Assembly: GCA_012274445.1 (NCBI GenBank)
Contig: JAAROD010000076.1
Span: forward strand, 868,001 to 932,000
DNA: 64,000 nucleotides
Direction: 5' to 3'
Source: Sclerotiophoma versabilis
Lineage: Eukaryota; Ascomycota; Dothideomycetes; Pleosporales; Didymellaceae
Shown: piece by piece, positions 32,562 through 43,796 of the stretch
How positions within the stretch are numbered: the stretch's first letter is position 1
How the letters are laid out: the number at the start of each line of letters is the position of its first letter
Notes under the pieces: generated by a model
What the model was told of the DNA's origin: nothing
The model's database searches: none
The model's input: the letters and a program-made list of their open reading frames with translations, nothing else
Position numbers and translations under genes: made by a program

Positions 32562-35438
32562 ATGACCGGCAAGAAATATCGCAATCTTAAAGCCGAGACC
32601 AAACGGCAGCGTATCTTTTTCAGCAGCCAAAAGTTTAGCTCTCGATCTCCGAATCTGGTTCCAGAACTACACCAAGAGAAGTTTTTCACCATCCAGGAAT
32701 TGGGTCGCACGTTGTATGATACGTACGCGTTTGTGCCTGGGTGTGAATCTCTGGAGCGACCTTGGCAATACGAGAACAAGCGAAAAGCGTCAAGATTGGT
32801 CCGAGACGCAATAAGATGCCGAGAAGCGAATAAGAATGAAGGTGGATGGCGGTACGAGCTCGAGCCCAAGGTTTTCGAGAGATTTGAGATCGAGGTGACG
32901 TGGTTAGTATCTGACGAATTGAGTGCCGGTCCACCAGCTTCATTACTGATGCCTCATAGTAAGACCTGCCGCAAAAGGCTATGGAGATCCGAAATCGAAG
33001 TCAAGCAAGATTTTGCGAGTAGTAAAGCCCCGTCTCTGAGGGAGCGACAAGTCCGGCGAAAGCCGTGCACATGCAACCCATTAACTCGCTTGAACGACTG
33101 GTACGTCTCGATGTCCAACCCTGTTTCTATTCTTTTTCCAGTGCTGACTAGGCACAAGTCTAGATCCAGGAACTAGCGAGATATTTTCCAACAGAATCGA
33201 GGAATTCGCTGTCGACGATGACTCGAAAAGTTTCGACAAAAAACCAGATCGCACATACGGTCTACAAGAAACCAAGAACTTGGCAACACGCCTTCGTAAA
33301 GAATATGCTCATCCGCTACCACGTCTAGGTAGACAGCAACTGGTCTCAGACGTTGTTCGAACGAGCACAAACCCTGACAACGGTGGTGTGCCCTTACATT
33401 TTCCGTTCCTTATCCATGAGGCGAAGAGCGAGAAAAGTGCGAACAACTTTGAAGAGATAGAGATACAGACGGCACTGCCGATCAAGCGGGCGCTGCACCT
33501 TCAGCAAATTTTCAAAGGAACTCGTGGCAATACAGTGGATGTCCCAGGCGGACCCTTGGTATGGTTCACGACGAATCGTGGAGAGACGTGGCGCATCTAC
33601 GCAGGGACCGTCTACGAGAACGATGGCCGCGCAAATTACGTGAGTGAGACGTGCCATCAACGTTGATATATTGGATGCTAACGTGTCCATAGCTTGTGTC
33701 TCATCTTTGGGAAGGAAGTATCAACAACCATGACGAGGCTCTTCAGCTTATCCTGATCATTGACTTTATCGTTGATTGGGCCAGAGATGTCTATCGACCA
33801 AGCATTCTCCTGCAGCTGAAAGCACTAGGTACTTCTGATACGATACGGACAATGTCATTTTCACTCGACACAGATATACATTCGCTTCGCTCCAACGTCA
33901 GTCCTTGGATCGAGGGTCAAGATTCTGCACTTACCCGGATGGAAGAGCCCGAGGTAATCGAGATATCCCGACATAATTTCGGCGAATCCTTCGATAACCA
34001 CTGGAAGCAAATTCAAATGCCTGTGGGAATCGTACACAGTGCCAGGAACATCGAGTCTCGTTTCAAAGCACTTTACATATCACGCGACAATCTTGGGACA
34101 CTCTTACAAAGCTTCAACGAACCAGCCGACGAGATTGAGTTCATCCGGAATCTTTTAGCCGTTGCACCTGTTCTTCTGGAGGCCGAAGATGCTGTGAATT
34201 CGATTGAGGATATTTGGACGGGAAACCTGAGGACACCCCCTCCAAGACCTGCGGGAAGCCAGAAGAAAGAAGTTTACGCCCAGCTTCGATTTTCTTACTT
34301 CATCGATTCTTCGTGGGGACTAGTTAGGGAACTGACATTGCTCGCGATACAGGAAGACGTAGTCGACAACTTGCGCGAGAAATCGAACTGGACTGAACAA
34401 TATCCACCACACCACCCTACCTGTCACTGGCCCCGGGACCGGCTTCTCGCAGCATTGCAGACTGTGCTGCGCTCGAATTTCCAAGATGACTTCAAAGATT
34501 GCCTAAAGCGACGGACTTTAGCTTTAACCAATTGGAGTGAGCCACCAGGATTTGGGCCACACCATCCCAAGAACCATTCAGTTTTGAGTCCAGATTGGGG
34601 CAAAAATAGTCCGTCGTCTAGAGCTTACAGTATCGTGCATGAGATCTATGAAATGCACCGCGTAGGCCGTCGCACGCCGTCTGAGCCCTTCTTGCGAGTT
34701 TCTTCTCGAAGTCACCTTCACTCTCGCACCCGCGTTCCGAAATCCTGCGGAGATTTTCTGAGCACGAAAACGGGATGGCAGATGAGCCTACTCTATTCTC
34801 CCGTCCCTGATAGCACCAACTTAGGCGAGGGAAACAATCAGACGTTCTGCCTTTACGTCCTCCCCAGGAGTAACAGGACCAGTAATGAACAAGAACCGAC
34901 CAGCCAAGACATTGCCAGCGGATTGATCCAATTCCTTTTCGATCGTCTCGTCGTCAAATCGTACCGAGGAGGCAAATCTCCACCAACAGATTCTCCTTGG
35001 CAGGATAACGACCCGAAACACTCGTTTTGGCTGGACATAGGCTGTCCCAAGTTAGGCGTCAAGCACGAGGAGTTGATTATCTCCATTATTAATTGGATCC
35101 GCGACTTACGGCCAAAACCTGATCTCCTGCCGAGTTCCCACGCTTACATGGCAGAATGCGAAATCGTGCCAGGAGCCCGGACTTCGATTGAATGTTGGAT
35201 GAACTCTCTCGACGCCGAGGTCAGCCCGGAAACCTCCACAATTGACGAGAGCATGCGAGAAGTAGTGCTCACGGGCATAGCAAAGCGACCTACAGCAACT
35301 TACAAACGCCCAAATGTGTCCATGGATCAACAACTGACTGAACGCCTCAACCATCTGGATGCACGAATTGCTAATCTGGACGTAGTTACACTCGCTTCTA
35401 CTGCTCCGTTACGGTTGGAGAGCGAATTGGAGGATTAA
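32562..35438 (+). CDS. Large fungal protein with putative PD-(D/E)XK nuclease-like core
   Basis: Four exons: 32562-32902, 32960-33100, 33159-33639 and 33693-35438; introns are 57, 58 and 53 nt; 902 residues, start MTGKKYRNLK. Blocks in order: a basic N-terminal helix region (residues 1-115); a Cys-rich knuckle restored by splicing (CKTCRKRLWRSE..KPCTCNP) that could bind zinc; KPDRTYG at about 198; and PFLIHEAKSEK at about 243, followed by a helix with IQTALPIKRALHLQQIF. Asp plus ExK followed by a Gln-containing helix fits the PD-(D/E)XK fold. This is inference from motif pattern, not a family match. The last 550 residues are of unknown function and end in a short coiled coil (MDQQLTERLNHLDARI). 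The frames are intact and splice sites regular. The broken relative at 29099 shares KPDxTYG and the E-x-K strand. Confidence 0.75.
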
Positions 35439-36408
35439 ATTCGCAAAGATGACAGTGCTGATTTGCGCGTTTCAGGGGCTCCTTGGACCATTCGACTGAA
35501 TAACAATCCTTATGTTCACTTTTTATACGTTGAATTAGGTAAAGATCTTATGTTGAGTGCGCAGACTTCATTCTCAATTGCAACCATTATGTACGTAGCA
35601 TGCTGAACAGCTCGACAGTTTGGCCCATATGTATTTGCGAGGCTCTATCGATCTGTGTTTGTTATTGTTCCTTTGAATAAATCTCGCTCATATCTTATAT
35701 ATTCAGCATCCTAATTAGTGTCCTTTTGCAACTGGCTTCCCTGCCCCTTTGTCTGGAATCTTTAGAGCCTTATCTACCTGAATTTCGCTATTTTACCATA
35801 CGCTAATCACGGCGCTCCCAACGTTCAAAGTGATTCAAAGCATACATTGGGCGGCAGATGAGGGGCTATTCACGGTTGTGATCTTGACCTGTACCAGTGT
35901 ATCGATCAGCACTTTAGTATGTACCCGTGTACCAGCGCTATTTCAGATGTAGTGTTACTTTGATTGAGATGACGTGCCGTCATTCTCCACCATTCTAGCA
36001 ATAGTATGCTATGCGGTTCGACGGTGGATGGTCTGAAGTCGCCGCTCGATGCCCACAGTAGAGCGATGTCACCAGGAGATTGAGGTTGTGACAGCCAGCC
36101 CTGACCACGACTTGATGATATCACTGCTTGCTACCAGAAAGAGAATACAGTGCATACTACGAAGGTACGGATCGATGGTATTGGTTCGCCCTCCAAATTC
36201 TTCGAGAAAAACTTCGAGCAGAGAAGCTGGGTCGTCGGGAGAAGATCTCCACAAGGGAGGGAAAGGTTTACCCTCGTATTTAGTGTAATTAGATATTTGA
36301 TTGTATCAGTCGGTGGTGCTTCGTAGTGTAGTTGTCGGTCCGTTTTTCATGAAGTAGTGGATCTGCACGGAGGCCAAACATACCCTGCCAACTCTGCCAA
36401 CATAGGCT
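35439..36408. other. Intergenic, 1.0 kb
   Basis: AT-rich with short frames only. It presumably holds the 3' UTR of the nuclease-like gene. I see no supported gene. Confidence 0.45.
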
Positions 36409-37270
36409 GTGCGCAAACGAGACACAAGTAGGATCCTCAATAAGAGCATATACAGGCTTAAGACCAATTATAGGTTTCATGCAATCAAGAGAGCGGACGA
36501 AAAGACAGTGTTAATGCGCGTAGACTGTACTAATCTCAAAGACCATTGGGACAATGTTACAGATAAGCCTACAACACAGAAGAGTTGCCCAGCCTCTGAT
36601 TACATAGACTACCCTAGCTTAAGAAACTGTGCTAACAAGGCCAAGAATACTCCTTATACGGATGGATATGATGAGTTTTGTTTGCATCTTAGGGCAAGGT
36701 CGACTTCAGCCCTGTAGATATCCCTTTAACGGGTACACACTCTGCTAATCTCTTCGAGTCTGATTATCTTACACCCCGCTGGAAGGGTATATTTACTAGT
36801 TGGTTGAGTAAGTTGTACTCTCTTACCAGAGACGATACCAATTATCATTTAATAGGTCTCTTTAAGATGTTATCAACATCCACCCAGGTTGTCTTGAATG
36901 TGCAAATAAAGCCAATGTCATCATCACTGCTAGTCCTGATGTTACAGCAGAGGTCTGAATAGAGATGGTTGCGATATACACATACTACTTCTCAGACACA
37001 ATATTACCACCAAACGTCAACAACGACTAGCTAGGGGTGCAGCGTAGCATCTACACCAATGTTAATATTCAAGGCAATGCTACGCTTGGCTACGAGAGCA
37101 AAATAAAGAAATTGATTTTAACAATCACGTGTCCCGGTCTCTTGATTAATGATATTGCTGCTGTTAGACTGTTACCAGATCTGTAGGGTCAGCTTGCGGA
37201 CCGCATCACAGATTCTAGAAATATAAGGTTAGAGCGAAATGCACTATAGATCCGATGGAGAGGTACATGC
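36409..37270 (+). pseudogene. RIP-like relic of a secreted DUF7029/DUF7223-type protein
   Basis: Reading through stops and at least two frame changes (near 36690 and 36867) recovers continuous protein similarity: KVDFSPVDIP..LFESDYLTPRWKGIFTSW, then VINIHPGCLECANKANVIIT, ILPPNVNN, NIQGNATLGYESK and GQLADRIT. This wording is typical of large secreted fungal proteins annotated DUF7029/DUF7223, often near chitinase-like genes. In-frame stops are TGA 36956-36958, TAG 37028-37030 and TAG 37184-37186; the two TAG could each come from CAG by C-to-T change. The family call rests on memory of the sequence pattern. The frame at 37701-37979 may be another piece of the same or a different relic. Confidence 0.6.
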
Positions 37271-37546
37271 TGAATAACGAAAACACGCGACAAAGGGCAA
37301 GCAGCAGGATGGAAAAGTTTGACACAGACCAGAAAGGTCTTCCGCCCGTCTTCTAGGTCGGTGTCAAAACGACCGTGGGCGTAGAATAGCGCGTCACCCC
37401 AGGAATCTATTGCGGCGTTAAGGTTGGTGGAACAAGAGTAGATATAATAGTACTAGATATAGTATATAGACTGCTAAGTTGTATGGAAAAGTAGCTTAGC
37501 GTAAGAGAAAAGTAGAGAACGGAGTGCTAGCAAAAACAAAAGTTAT

Positions 37547-37665
37547 ACATACAACAGCGGGTATTCGCTAGTGGTCACCCACCTAACTACTAATCCGCCG
37601 GTACGTTGCTTAAATAGGGCTGAGCGAACGGGAAGCCTTGTATTCAACGTCCTATGGTCGTATGT
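37547..37665 (-). rRNA. 5S rRNA gene copy, probably decayed
   Basis: 119 bp on the minus strand, the full length of a fungal 5S. It starts ACATACGACCATAGG, carries GGCTTCCCGTTCGCTCAG, continues with TTAGTAGTTAGGTGGGTGAC and ends in GCTGTTGTATGT. Against the 5S consensus of filamentous ascomycetes as I remember it, many positions differ, several as C-to-T or G-to-A, as in RIP-damaged 5S pseudogenes. Dispersed single 5S genes are normal in these fungi. Surrounding DNA is AT-rich relic, so I expect it to be inactive. Confidence 0.8.
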
Positions 37666-39297
37666 GGAGATAATGTAAATTTCTTGAATTAATATACTTA
37701 TTGTTAGTCCTAGACCTGTTATCTTTGATATACCCTAGCAAGTTTCTAGATCGGTCGTACAACTACACATATCCATCATCTGATGGACCAGACTACTCAG
37801 TAACTGGCACAAAAGATTCGGTTTTTGATGCCAGCCTAAGTAAGCGTATGTTGTCACCCAAAGGATACGAAGGTGACATTAGCGCCTGCACTGGTAACTA
37901 TATCAGTTTGCCATCTAAGTATGCTTTCAGTCGCAAGATTACTGGAGATAGCTGGAACAGCGCGTCTAACGATCAATAATATCGTATTGCATAGCCGAAA
38001 CTCGCTACTTATTGTCTAATTCCTGGTGTTGTTATCAATTAATCACATCTAAAATGCCTGATTACGTATAACAAGCCGTAGTACAGCAGTAAATTACTAC
38101 AAGTAGCGTAGCATGTAGCTTTCGAGTAAATTAAAGTCTTAGGAAATCGCTTCTGCAGCCCTGTGTAACAATGTCTAAGTCCTTTGCTAGATTTAAGTAC
38201 AGCGTTTAATTAGAGGGCTGTCAGGACCCAGCTCCGGCCCACTGAGCCAAGACAACCAAAGGGTATAGAGTTTTCACTCCCATGAGTGAACAGGCCGGAA
38301 CAGCGCTTATATTATTAGCCCAACTCTGTTGGGCACAACTATTGATCATATGCGGTATCGCATGGCCTAACTACTATCGATCGATTGAACACGTGACGGT
38401 AGGTGAGTGGTATATCGACAATAGTATCGATCGTTGAACGCGCTGAGCTGGAATATCGGGCCGTTGGCGGAAACCTAGATATTCAGCGCTGTGGGAGGCA
38501 TGCCTGCAATCAGAGGAATAAGTGGTACCTCAACAATATCAATCAGGTGTGCCAAAAAGGACGTTCTCTAGTTACAGAAACTGGATATTCTAGTCTTGGG
38601 CTGTAGAATTTCTAGACAGGAGACCAGTGTGCATCTTGCAAAGTAGAAAGACGCCGTTCGCATTTCAACCGTGCCAGCCGCCCCGTAGTCTCGCAGACCG
38701 AAAAACGTATTACAGGCTCATTGGTGGTACCTTTGTTGATAGATGATGTATCATCGAGGAAGCTTACAGATCAACATCGGTAGAGAATGTGTACTAGAAT
38801 GGTATCATCAATGTTGATGATCAAGGCACGGTGGGATACAAGCTCCATACGCAAGCACATAACAATGCTTCAGTCGCGTCGCTTCAACGCTGACGCCATT
38901 CGAAATCGCATCGTATGTGAATTGTATCTGACTCATGGTGATGTGGTATTGCACAACCCTGACTGTCGTGCTTTGGGAATGGCCACTAGCGCCCCTGAAA
39001 TGACGTATCTGGTCATTGCCTTGCTCGACCTCCAACTTCCGGCATCAGCAGCCGCGTATTCAGGCACTTCTTGAAGGACACTGCTCAAAATAGCAACATA
39101 GCTCAAAGATCAGCACTACTTAGGACCCCCTTTGTCCTCTAATGCACGCTAATGTAATAACGCTTGTGGCTGACCCGGAAGACCTGCAGCCTTGTGTGAT
39201 GCCAGTGGAATTGATAGATTTCCGATGCTACCGTCACGACAAGGTAGCTTTGCTTGACATCAGAAACGAACGTAGTAGCTGTTGGGGCAGATCGTGA
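37666..39297. other. Gene-poor AT-rich stretch, 1.6 kb
   Basis: It contains a 92-residue frame (37701-37979, with PSSDGPDYSVTGTKD) that looks protein-like but belongs to no family I know, and short frames without support. Two similar stretches around TATCGATCG(A)TTGAAC at about 38377 and 38424 form an imperfect direct repeat. It is probably decayed repeat and intergenic DNA upstream of the NIS1-like gene. Confidence 0.4.
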
Positions 39298-39305
39298 TAT
39301 ATAAT
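39298..39305 (+). promoter_or_regulatory. Possible TATA box of the NIS1-like gene
   Basis: TATATAAT lies 126 nt before the start codon at 39431. The distance allows a leader of about 90-100 nt. Confidence 0.4.
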
Positions 39306-39430
39306 CCTGCGTGACGGCTTCGACACTCTCCACTCACCATCCGACACCATCGAAACAACTCATACCCTCCGATCAAATCTCGATCGAAAACAACCCGAAT
39401 CAATCTCCATACAATTGAAAAACCATCAAC

Positions 39431-39901
39431 ATGCGTTTCTCAAGCCTCGCAACTGCCCTCATTACCCTCTCCGCCGCATCCGCACGCATCATCGGCATCG
39501 AAGCACCCTCCACCCTCGCACCAAACAGCACATTCAACCTCACCATACTCACGGAGAACTACATCCAAACCGTCGCCGACATATCCGTAGCATGGGGCTA
39601 CACAATCCCACCAGGCTACTTTGGATCCCTCGGCTCCTTCGTACAGAGCGCCTACCTGGGCCCCGACAAGAGCAATACGCTCGAGAACATCACTATCCAG
39701 GCGACGGTGCCAGCGGAACTTAACAATTCCATATGGAATAGCAGCAGCTTGATTCTGAGCGCCGGCGTGTACAGCGTGTACGGCGCGAGCAGTAGCCCGA
39801 CCCTCACGGGATTCAATGTCACGGTGCGGGTTGGAGAGGAGACGAGCGCGGAGACTGTTAGCAGCGATGGTCAGTCGTGGACTGTTTATTACCAGAATTA
39901 G
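39431..39901 (+). CDS. NIS1-like small secreted effector
   Basis: A single-exon gene of 156 residues with a signal peptide (MRFSSLATALITLSAASA, cut near 18-19). The mature part matches the NIS1 family, secreted by many plant-associated fungi and reported to dampen plant immune receptor-kinase signalling (BAK1/BIK1) or to cause cell death in some hosts. Family features: RIIGIEAPSTLAPNSTFNL, ENYIQTVADISVAWG, a GSLGSFVQSAYLGPDKSNTL block, and SAGVYSVYGASSSPTLTGFN near the end. It has six to seven N-glycosylation sequons and no cysteine in the mature part. No stop or frame damage is present, although AT-rich relics lie upstream. The host and effect cannot be told from sequence; NIS1 also occurs in non-pathogens. 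Confidence 0.88.
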   Translation: MRFSSLATALITLSAASARIIGIEAPSTLAPNSTFNLTILTENYIQTVADISVAWGYTIPPGYFGSLGSFVQSAYLGPDKSNTLENITIQATVPAELNNSIWNSSSLILSAGVYSVYGASSSPTLTGFNVTVRVGEETSAETVSSDGQSWTVYYQN

Positions 39902-41411
39902 GTCCAGTGTTTGGCGGACTTGATGTGCTGGTGATGACGAGTTGGTATTGCACGGTGTGATTTATGACTAAAGATTGTATATATTGTGTTTATGCAGCTT
40001 GCGTCAACGTTGGTCCGTGGGCTACCGTATGCTTGTCATGAATTTTTAGTAAGCAAGTGTAATATTGTGGCTCGGCGGATCCTGAAGTAGCGCCCTTTGC
40101 AAATGCTACTCTTCCAATGCGACTCCTGCGAGTGTCAAAGAACCAGGTACCCTAAACGCAGATGAAGAACATACTCGTTGTGTGCAAATAGTGACGTGCT
40201 ATTGAGATATCCGAGTATGAAATGAGATGAGAAGTGCGGAGTCGGACTATGGTGCTGATGCATGGTAGGGTACCTCAATGTCGTTGAAGAACGACAACAG
40301 AGCAATGCCCGGAGTAGAAAAGGGGTTCCGTAAAGTAAAGTAGTCTTCTATCTTCCGCATTAACAACCTACTCAACTCTTTAGTTTCAGATATTCTAAAC
40401 CACCACACGCATCCAGTACGCTCCACTAGTTGTTTTGTTATCGACACCGTAACTTGAGGCGCATACCTGATGGCTTCATCGACTTTGATCACCTTGAGAG
40501 CGCTTCTGTAATTTTTTTTAACAAGATGTTGTGGACCTGTTAGGAGTCTGGAAGGGTGTCTTTCTTTGCCCATCCTTCGAGAGTGGACTTGGTCGCTGCG
40601 CGTGTGAGGAGCGGTTTCGCACCCATGGCGCTGTGGAAAGCTCAAACTGTGCCACACCCTCTTTGAGTTTTGACACAGACGTGGGAAGTGAGGGATAGAT
40701 GGAGTGTCAGATGTGCAAGATCAATGATCTGATATATGCCGATATGCACATTAACATGCACATGAACATGCACATCAAAGAGTTTCAACTATCCGTCAAA
40801 GTATTTGAAACCACTTCTCATCCATCCAATGCCCATTCAGATCTCTGCGAATAGCCCCTTTGCGAAACACTCAGCCATCCACATATACTTCTCCGACGAG
40901 TTTATGGTATGGCGATTGCTCACGACCAGATACTCTCCGGGCTAGCTTCCCGCCGCGGGCTTCAGAGAGAACCAACAGATTCCCGACATGAGATATGCAA
41001 GAGAAATCAAAATCCATAAAGACAAGCCTGGATGGCTTGGGATAGTCCGGTACCATAGAGAGTGGATTGTACGGACCGTGCAAGCCGAGATGGGCGTAAA
41101 GTTTGTCCAAAGGATTTGAAGCAGCCTGGCGGCTGACGTCTTGGCAGTGTTCTGATGTGGTTTGCATTCGACATGGCAGGTATTCAGGCATCCTATAACG
41201 AGCAGCGCTCCGCGGGGGCGTATACCGTGCTCCTCTGCGAAGAGTACAGGAAGACCACACTCGAGCCGCGAGGCAACAAGCATTTGAGTGCTGACAAATC
41301 ACACATACCGTCCGTAACATCGATACTTCCGCCTTCAATATTTACAAGCACTTGTTGGGAATGATTGGAGAACACGCACCTTCTGTTAGACTATCTGAGA
41401 GGCACCTCGCA
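39902..41411. other. Intergenic, 1.5 kb
   Basis: Open frames on the minus strand (40247-40657, 40871-41338) overlap each other in different frames or lack domains, and I do not support them as genes. A short tandem repeat is listed separately. The last part should be the UCH gene promoter. Confidence 0.45.
40744..40779. repeat. Three 12-bp tandem copies
   Basis: ATGCACATTAAC, ATGCACATGAAC and ATGCACATCAAA follow one another directly. This is a short minisatellite-like array without coding function. Confidence 0.8.
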
Positions 41412-42192
41412 ATGTCAGCGCAGACTTACCGGAAGCACTTCATCCCGCTTGAGTCCAACCCAGCTGTCTTCACCGAGCTGATGCATAAGCTCGGGATGTC
41501 CGCATCACTCTGCTTTGAAGACGTACTCTCGATCGATGACCCAGACTTACTTGCGTTCCTGCCACGGCCGGTCCATGCGCTGATCCTAGTCTTTCCGACT
41601 ACAGCTGAGTACGAGCGACGCATCAACATGGAAGACTGCCAAGCTGAGGACCACTTGGATGGCGACGATGAGGAGGAGGTAGTGTTCTTCAGGCAGACGA
41701 TTAACAACGCGTGCGGACTGTATGCGATCTTGCATGCTGTCTGCAATGGCACTGCGCGGAACAAGCTTCGTGAGCTTTCTCTCGTCACTCCGTAGAGCTC
41801 GACCTGACGGTATCACAACAGAACCCAACTCGCCTATGGATCATCTCATGCGAACCTGCCTCCCTCTGAAACCCAGCGAGCGGGCGCTAGCATTGGAGAG
41901 CAATGAGGAGTTAGAGCGAGCGTATGCTGAGGTTGCAACCAAGGGGGATACTGAAGCGCCAGCAAACGCTGAGGATGAGGTTGACTTCCATTACATTGCG
42001 TTTGTCAAGTCGCACATCAATGCTCATCTGTACCAGCTAGACGGCGATCGAAAGAGACCCGTCAAGGTAGCATGGCTGGATGACGAGGACGTCTTGTCGC
42101 AGAAGTGCTTGAGTGTGATCCGCAGTATGATGGAGGGGGAGTTAGACAACGTCAATTTCAGTCTAATGGCTCTGGTTGGCCAAGCCTGCTGA
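41412..42192 (+). CDS. Ubiquitin C-terminal hydrolase, UCH family (Yuh1/UCHL3-like)
   Basis: Two exons, 41412-41769 and 41822-42192, with a 52-nt intron (GTGAGC..ACAACAG); 242 residues. UCH enzymes release small adducts from the C-terminus of ubiquitin or NEDD8 and process their precursors in the cytosol. The cysteine-protease centre is complete: Gln in FFRQ (Q95), nucleophile Cys in NNACGLYAILH (C101), His in DFHYIAFV (H176) and Asp in YQLDGD (D193). The length fits UCHL1/UCHL3/Yuh1 (about 230). The start MSAQTYRKHFIPLESNPAVF is the usual family start; in-frame codons upstream (from 41352) are unlikely to be used. The crossover loop between C101 and H176 is long and acidic. Confidence 0.95.
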
Positions 42193-42771
42193 GCAAAATG
42201 AAAGCATCTTTCAAAGACGTGGTAAATAACGCTTTTGTAGGTAGCCAAGGAGTCACACTCTTCGTGGAAGGTCTCCTGAAGAGCGAGGAAGTGTGAACTA
42301 TGAAGGACCTTGATTTGTTGTTGCAACGACACCATTGGAACAGCAAGCTGAACCAACAGAAGCACGAACCGGAGTACAGCCGCATGCACCGGACCAACGC
42401 AAGACGCGACGGTACGGGATGCTCCCGAGGGACTCGTTGGAGTGTCCGAAGACCAAGTGGCTGACGCGCGGGTTGCGTCCTACGGGTTGTCATTCGACGT
42501 GCAGCTCTGCATAAAGAGGCGTGCGCGGAATGCGGCGTGGAAGTGAGGTGTGAAAAGCGGGTGGGTCGAGAGAAATTCAGACATGAAGAGGCGCTTAGGT
42601 AAGCCAGCAGTCGCGCTAGCCTCCGCCCCAGGTTCGGAAATGGCGAGCTCAGCAACACCGTCGCCAGACGCGAGCTCCATTGACGCCTGCCCATTCCCTC
42701 TCCCCCACGGTACTGCGCGTGAATCGAGGCCGGTGCTGACGAGCCCCCGCCGACCACAGCCAACCGCCGCG
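42193..42771. other. Intergenic, 579 bp
   Basis: Between the UCH 3' end and the BuGZ-like start. The BuGZ frame stays open upstream of 42772, but conservation begins at that ATG. No other gene is seen. Confidence 0.5.
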
Positions 42772-43796
42772 ATGACGAAGAAGCGCAAGAGATACCCGGA
42801 CCTCAACCAGAAGCTCGAGCGGCCGTGGTGCTACTACTGCGAGCGCGACTTCGACGACCTGAAGATTCTCATCTCACACCAGAAAGCGAAGCACTTCAAA
42901 TGCGACCGCTGCGGGAGGCGGTTAAACACGGCCGGAGGTATGCTGACGCCTGCACCGCACCACATACGGCACATCTGACACGCGCAGGTCTTTCGGTGCA
43001 CATGAACCAGGTGCACAAGGAGAACCTCACACATGTCGAGAACGCGATCGGCGGGCGCCAGGGCCTGGACATTGAGATCTTCGGCATGGAGGGCGTGCCC
43101 GCAGAGATTGTCGACCAGCACAACCAGCAGGTCACGCAGAAGCACTTCGCCGAGGAGGCAGAGCGCGCGCGCCTGACGGGCAACCCGGTGCGCGGAGAGT
43201 ATGCGAACGGACAGGCGCCGCCGAACAAGCGCAAGAAGGTCAACGAGACGCTGGAGGAGATTGAGCAGCGCGCCAACCAGTTCCGCCACGACAGGCAGAA
43301 CGGCATCCTGCCTGCGCCGCCCGTCGAGGTCGCGCCGCCGAACCCTGTAAGCTTGACTGCTTTGTCGCGCTGTGGCCAGACGACTGACGTGCACCAGACG
43401 CCCCCCGCAGCTGCCCCGTATGGCGCACCGCCCGCTGCCTTCCCCGCCGCCCCGGCCTACCCACCGCAAGCCATGCCCACCGAGCCCTTCCCCGCCAACG
43501 GCGCCATACCGCCGCGGCCAGGCAGCATCCCAGGGCAGCCTGCCGCCCTGCCGCCGCGACCAGGCTTCGGCGCGCCTCCGGCCTTTGCACAGAACGGCTC
43601 GGAGCCCGGTGCAATACACGCGTCTGTCGACGACCTCATCGGCTCTGTGGCCAACGAAGCGGCGCCTGCAGACAGGAAGGAGGACAAGAAGAGCAAGAAG
43701 AACGCCAACATCAAACTCATATTCTTCGACGAGCACATGTCACCCGAGGAGAAAATGGCCAGGTTACCGCGGTTTGCCGAGTTTGCGAGGGCGTAG
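42772..43796 (+). CDS. BuGZ/ZNF207-like C2H2 zinc-finger protein
   Basis: Three exons: 42772-42937, 42988-43346 and 43398-43796; introns are 50 and 51 nt; 307 residues. Two C2H2-type fingers lie in the first 70 residues (PWCYYCERDFDDLKILISH, then FKCDRCGRRL..LSVHMNQVH), followed by the family block IEIFGMEGVP. Animal BuGZ binds and stabilises the checkpoint protein Bub3 through a GLEBS motif, binds microtubules and phase-separates through Pro/Gly-rich regions. Here the middle is Pro/Ala-rich (residues 180-265). The extreme C-terminus reads IKLIFFDEHMSPEEKMARLPRF, with the tandem Glu expected of a GLEBS-like motif. The second intron is a multiple of three, so retention would insert 17 residues without a stop; its CTGAC branch and clean borders favour removal. 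Confidence 0.85.

Noticed and set aside
40871..41338. 155- and 113-residue frames on minus upstream of the UCH gene
   Set aside because: They overlap each other in different frames in the UCH promoter region and match nothing I know.
42834..43736. 300-residue frame on minus over the BuGZ-like gene
   Set aside because: A GC-rich shadow of the zinc-finger gene, with no domain.
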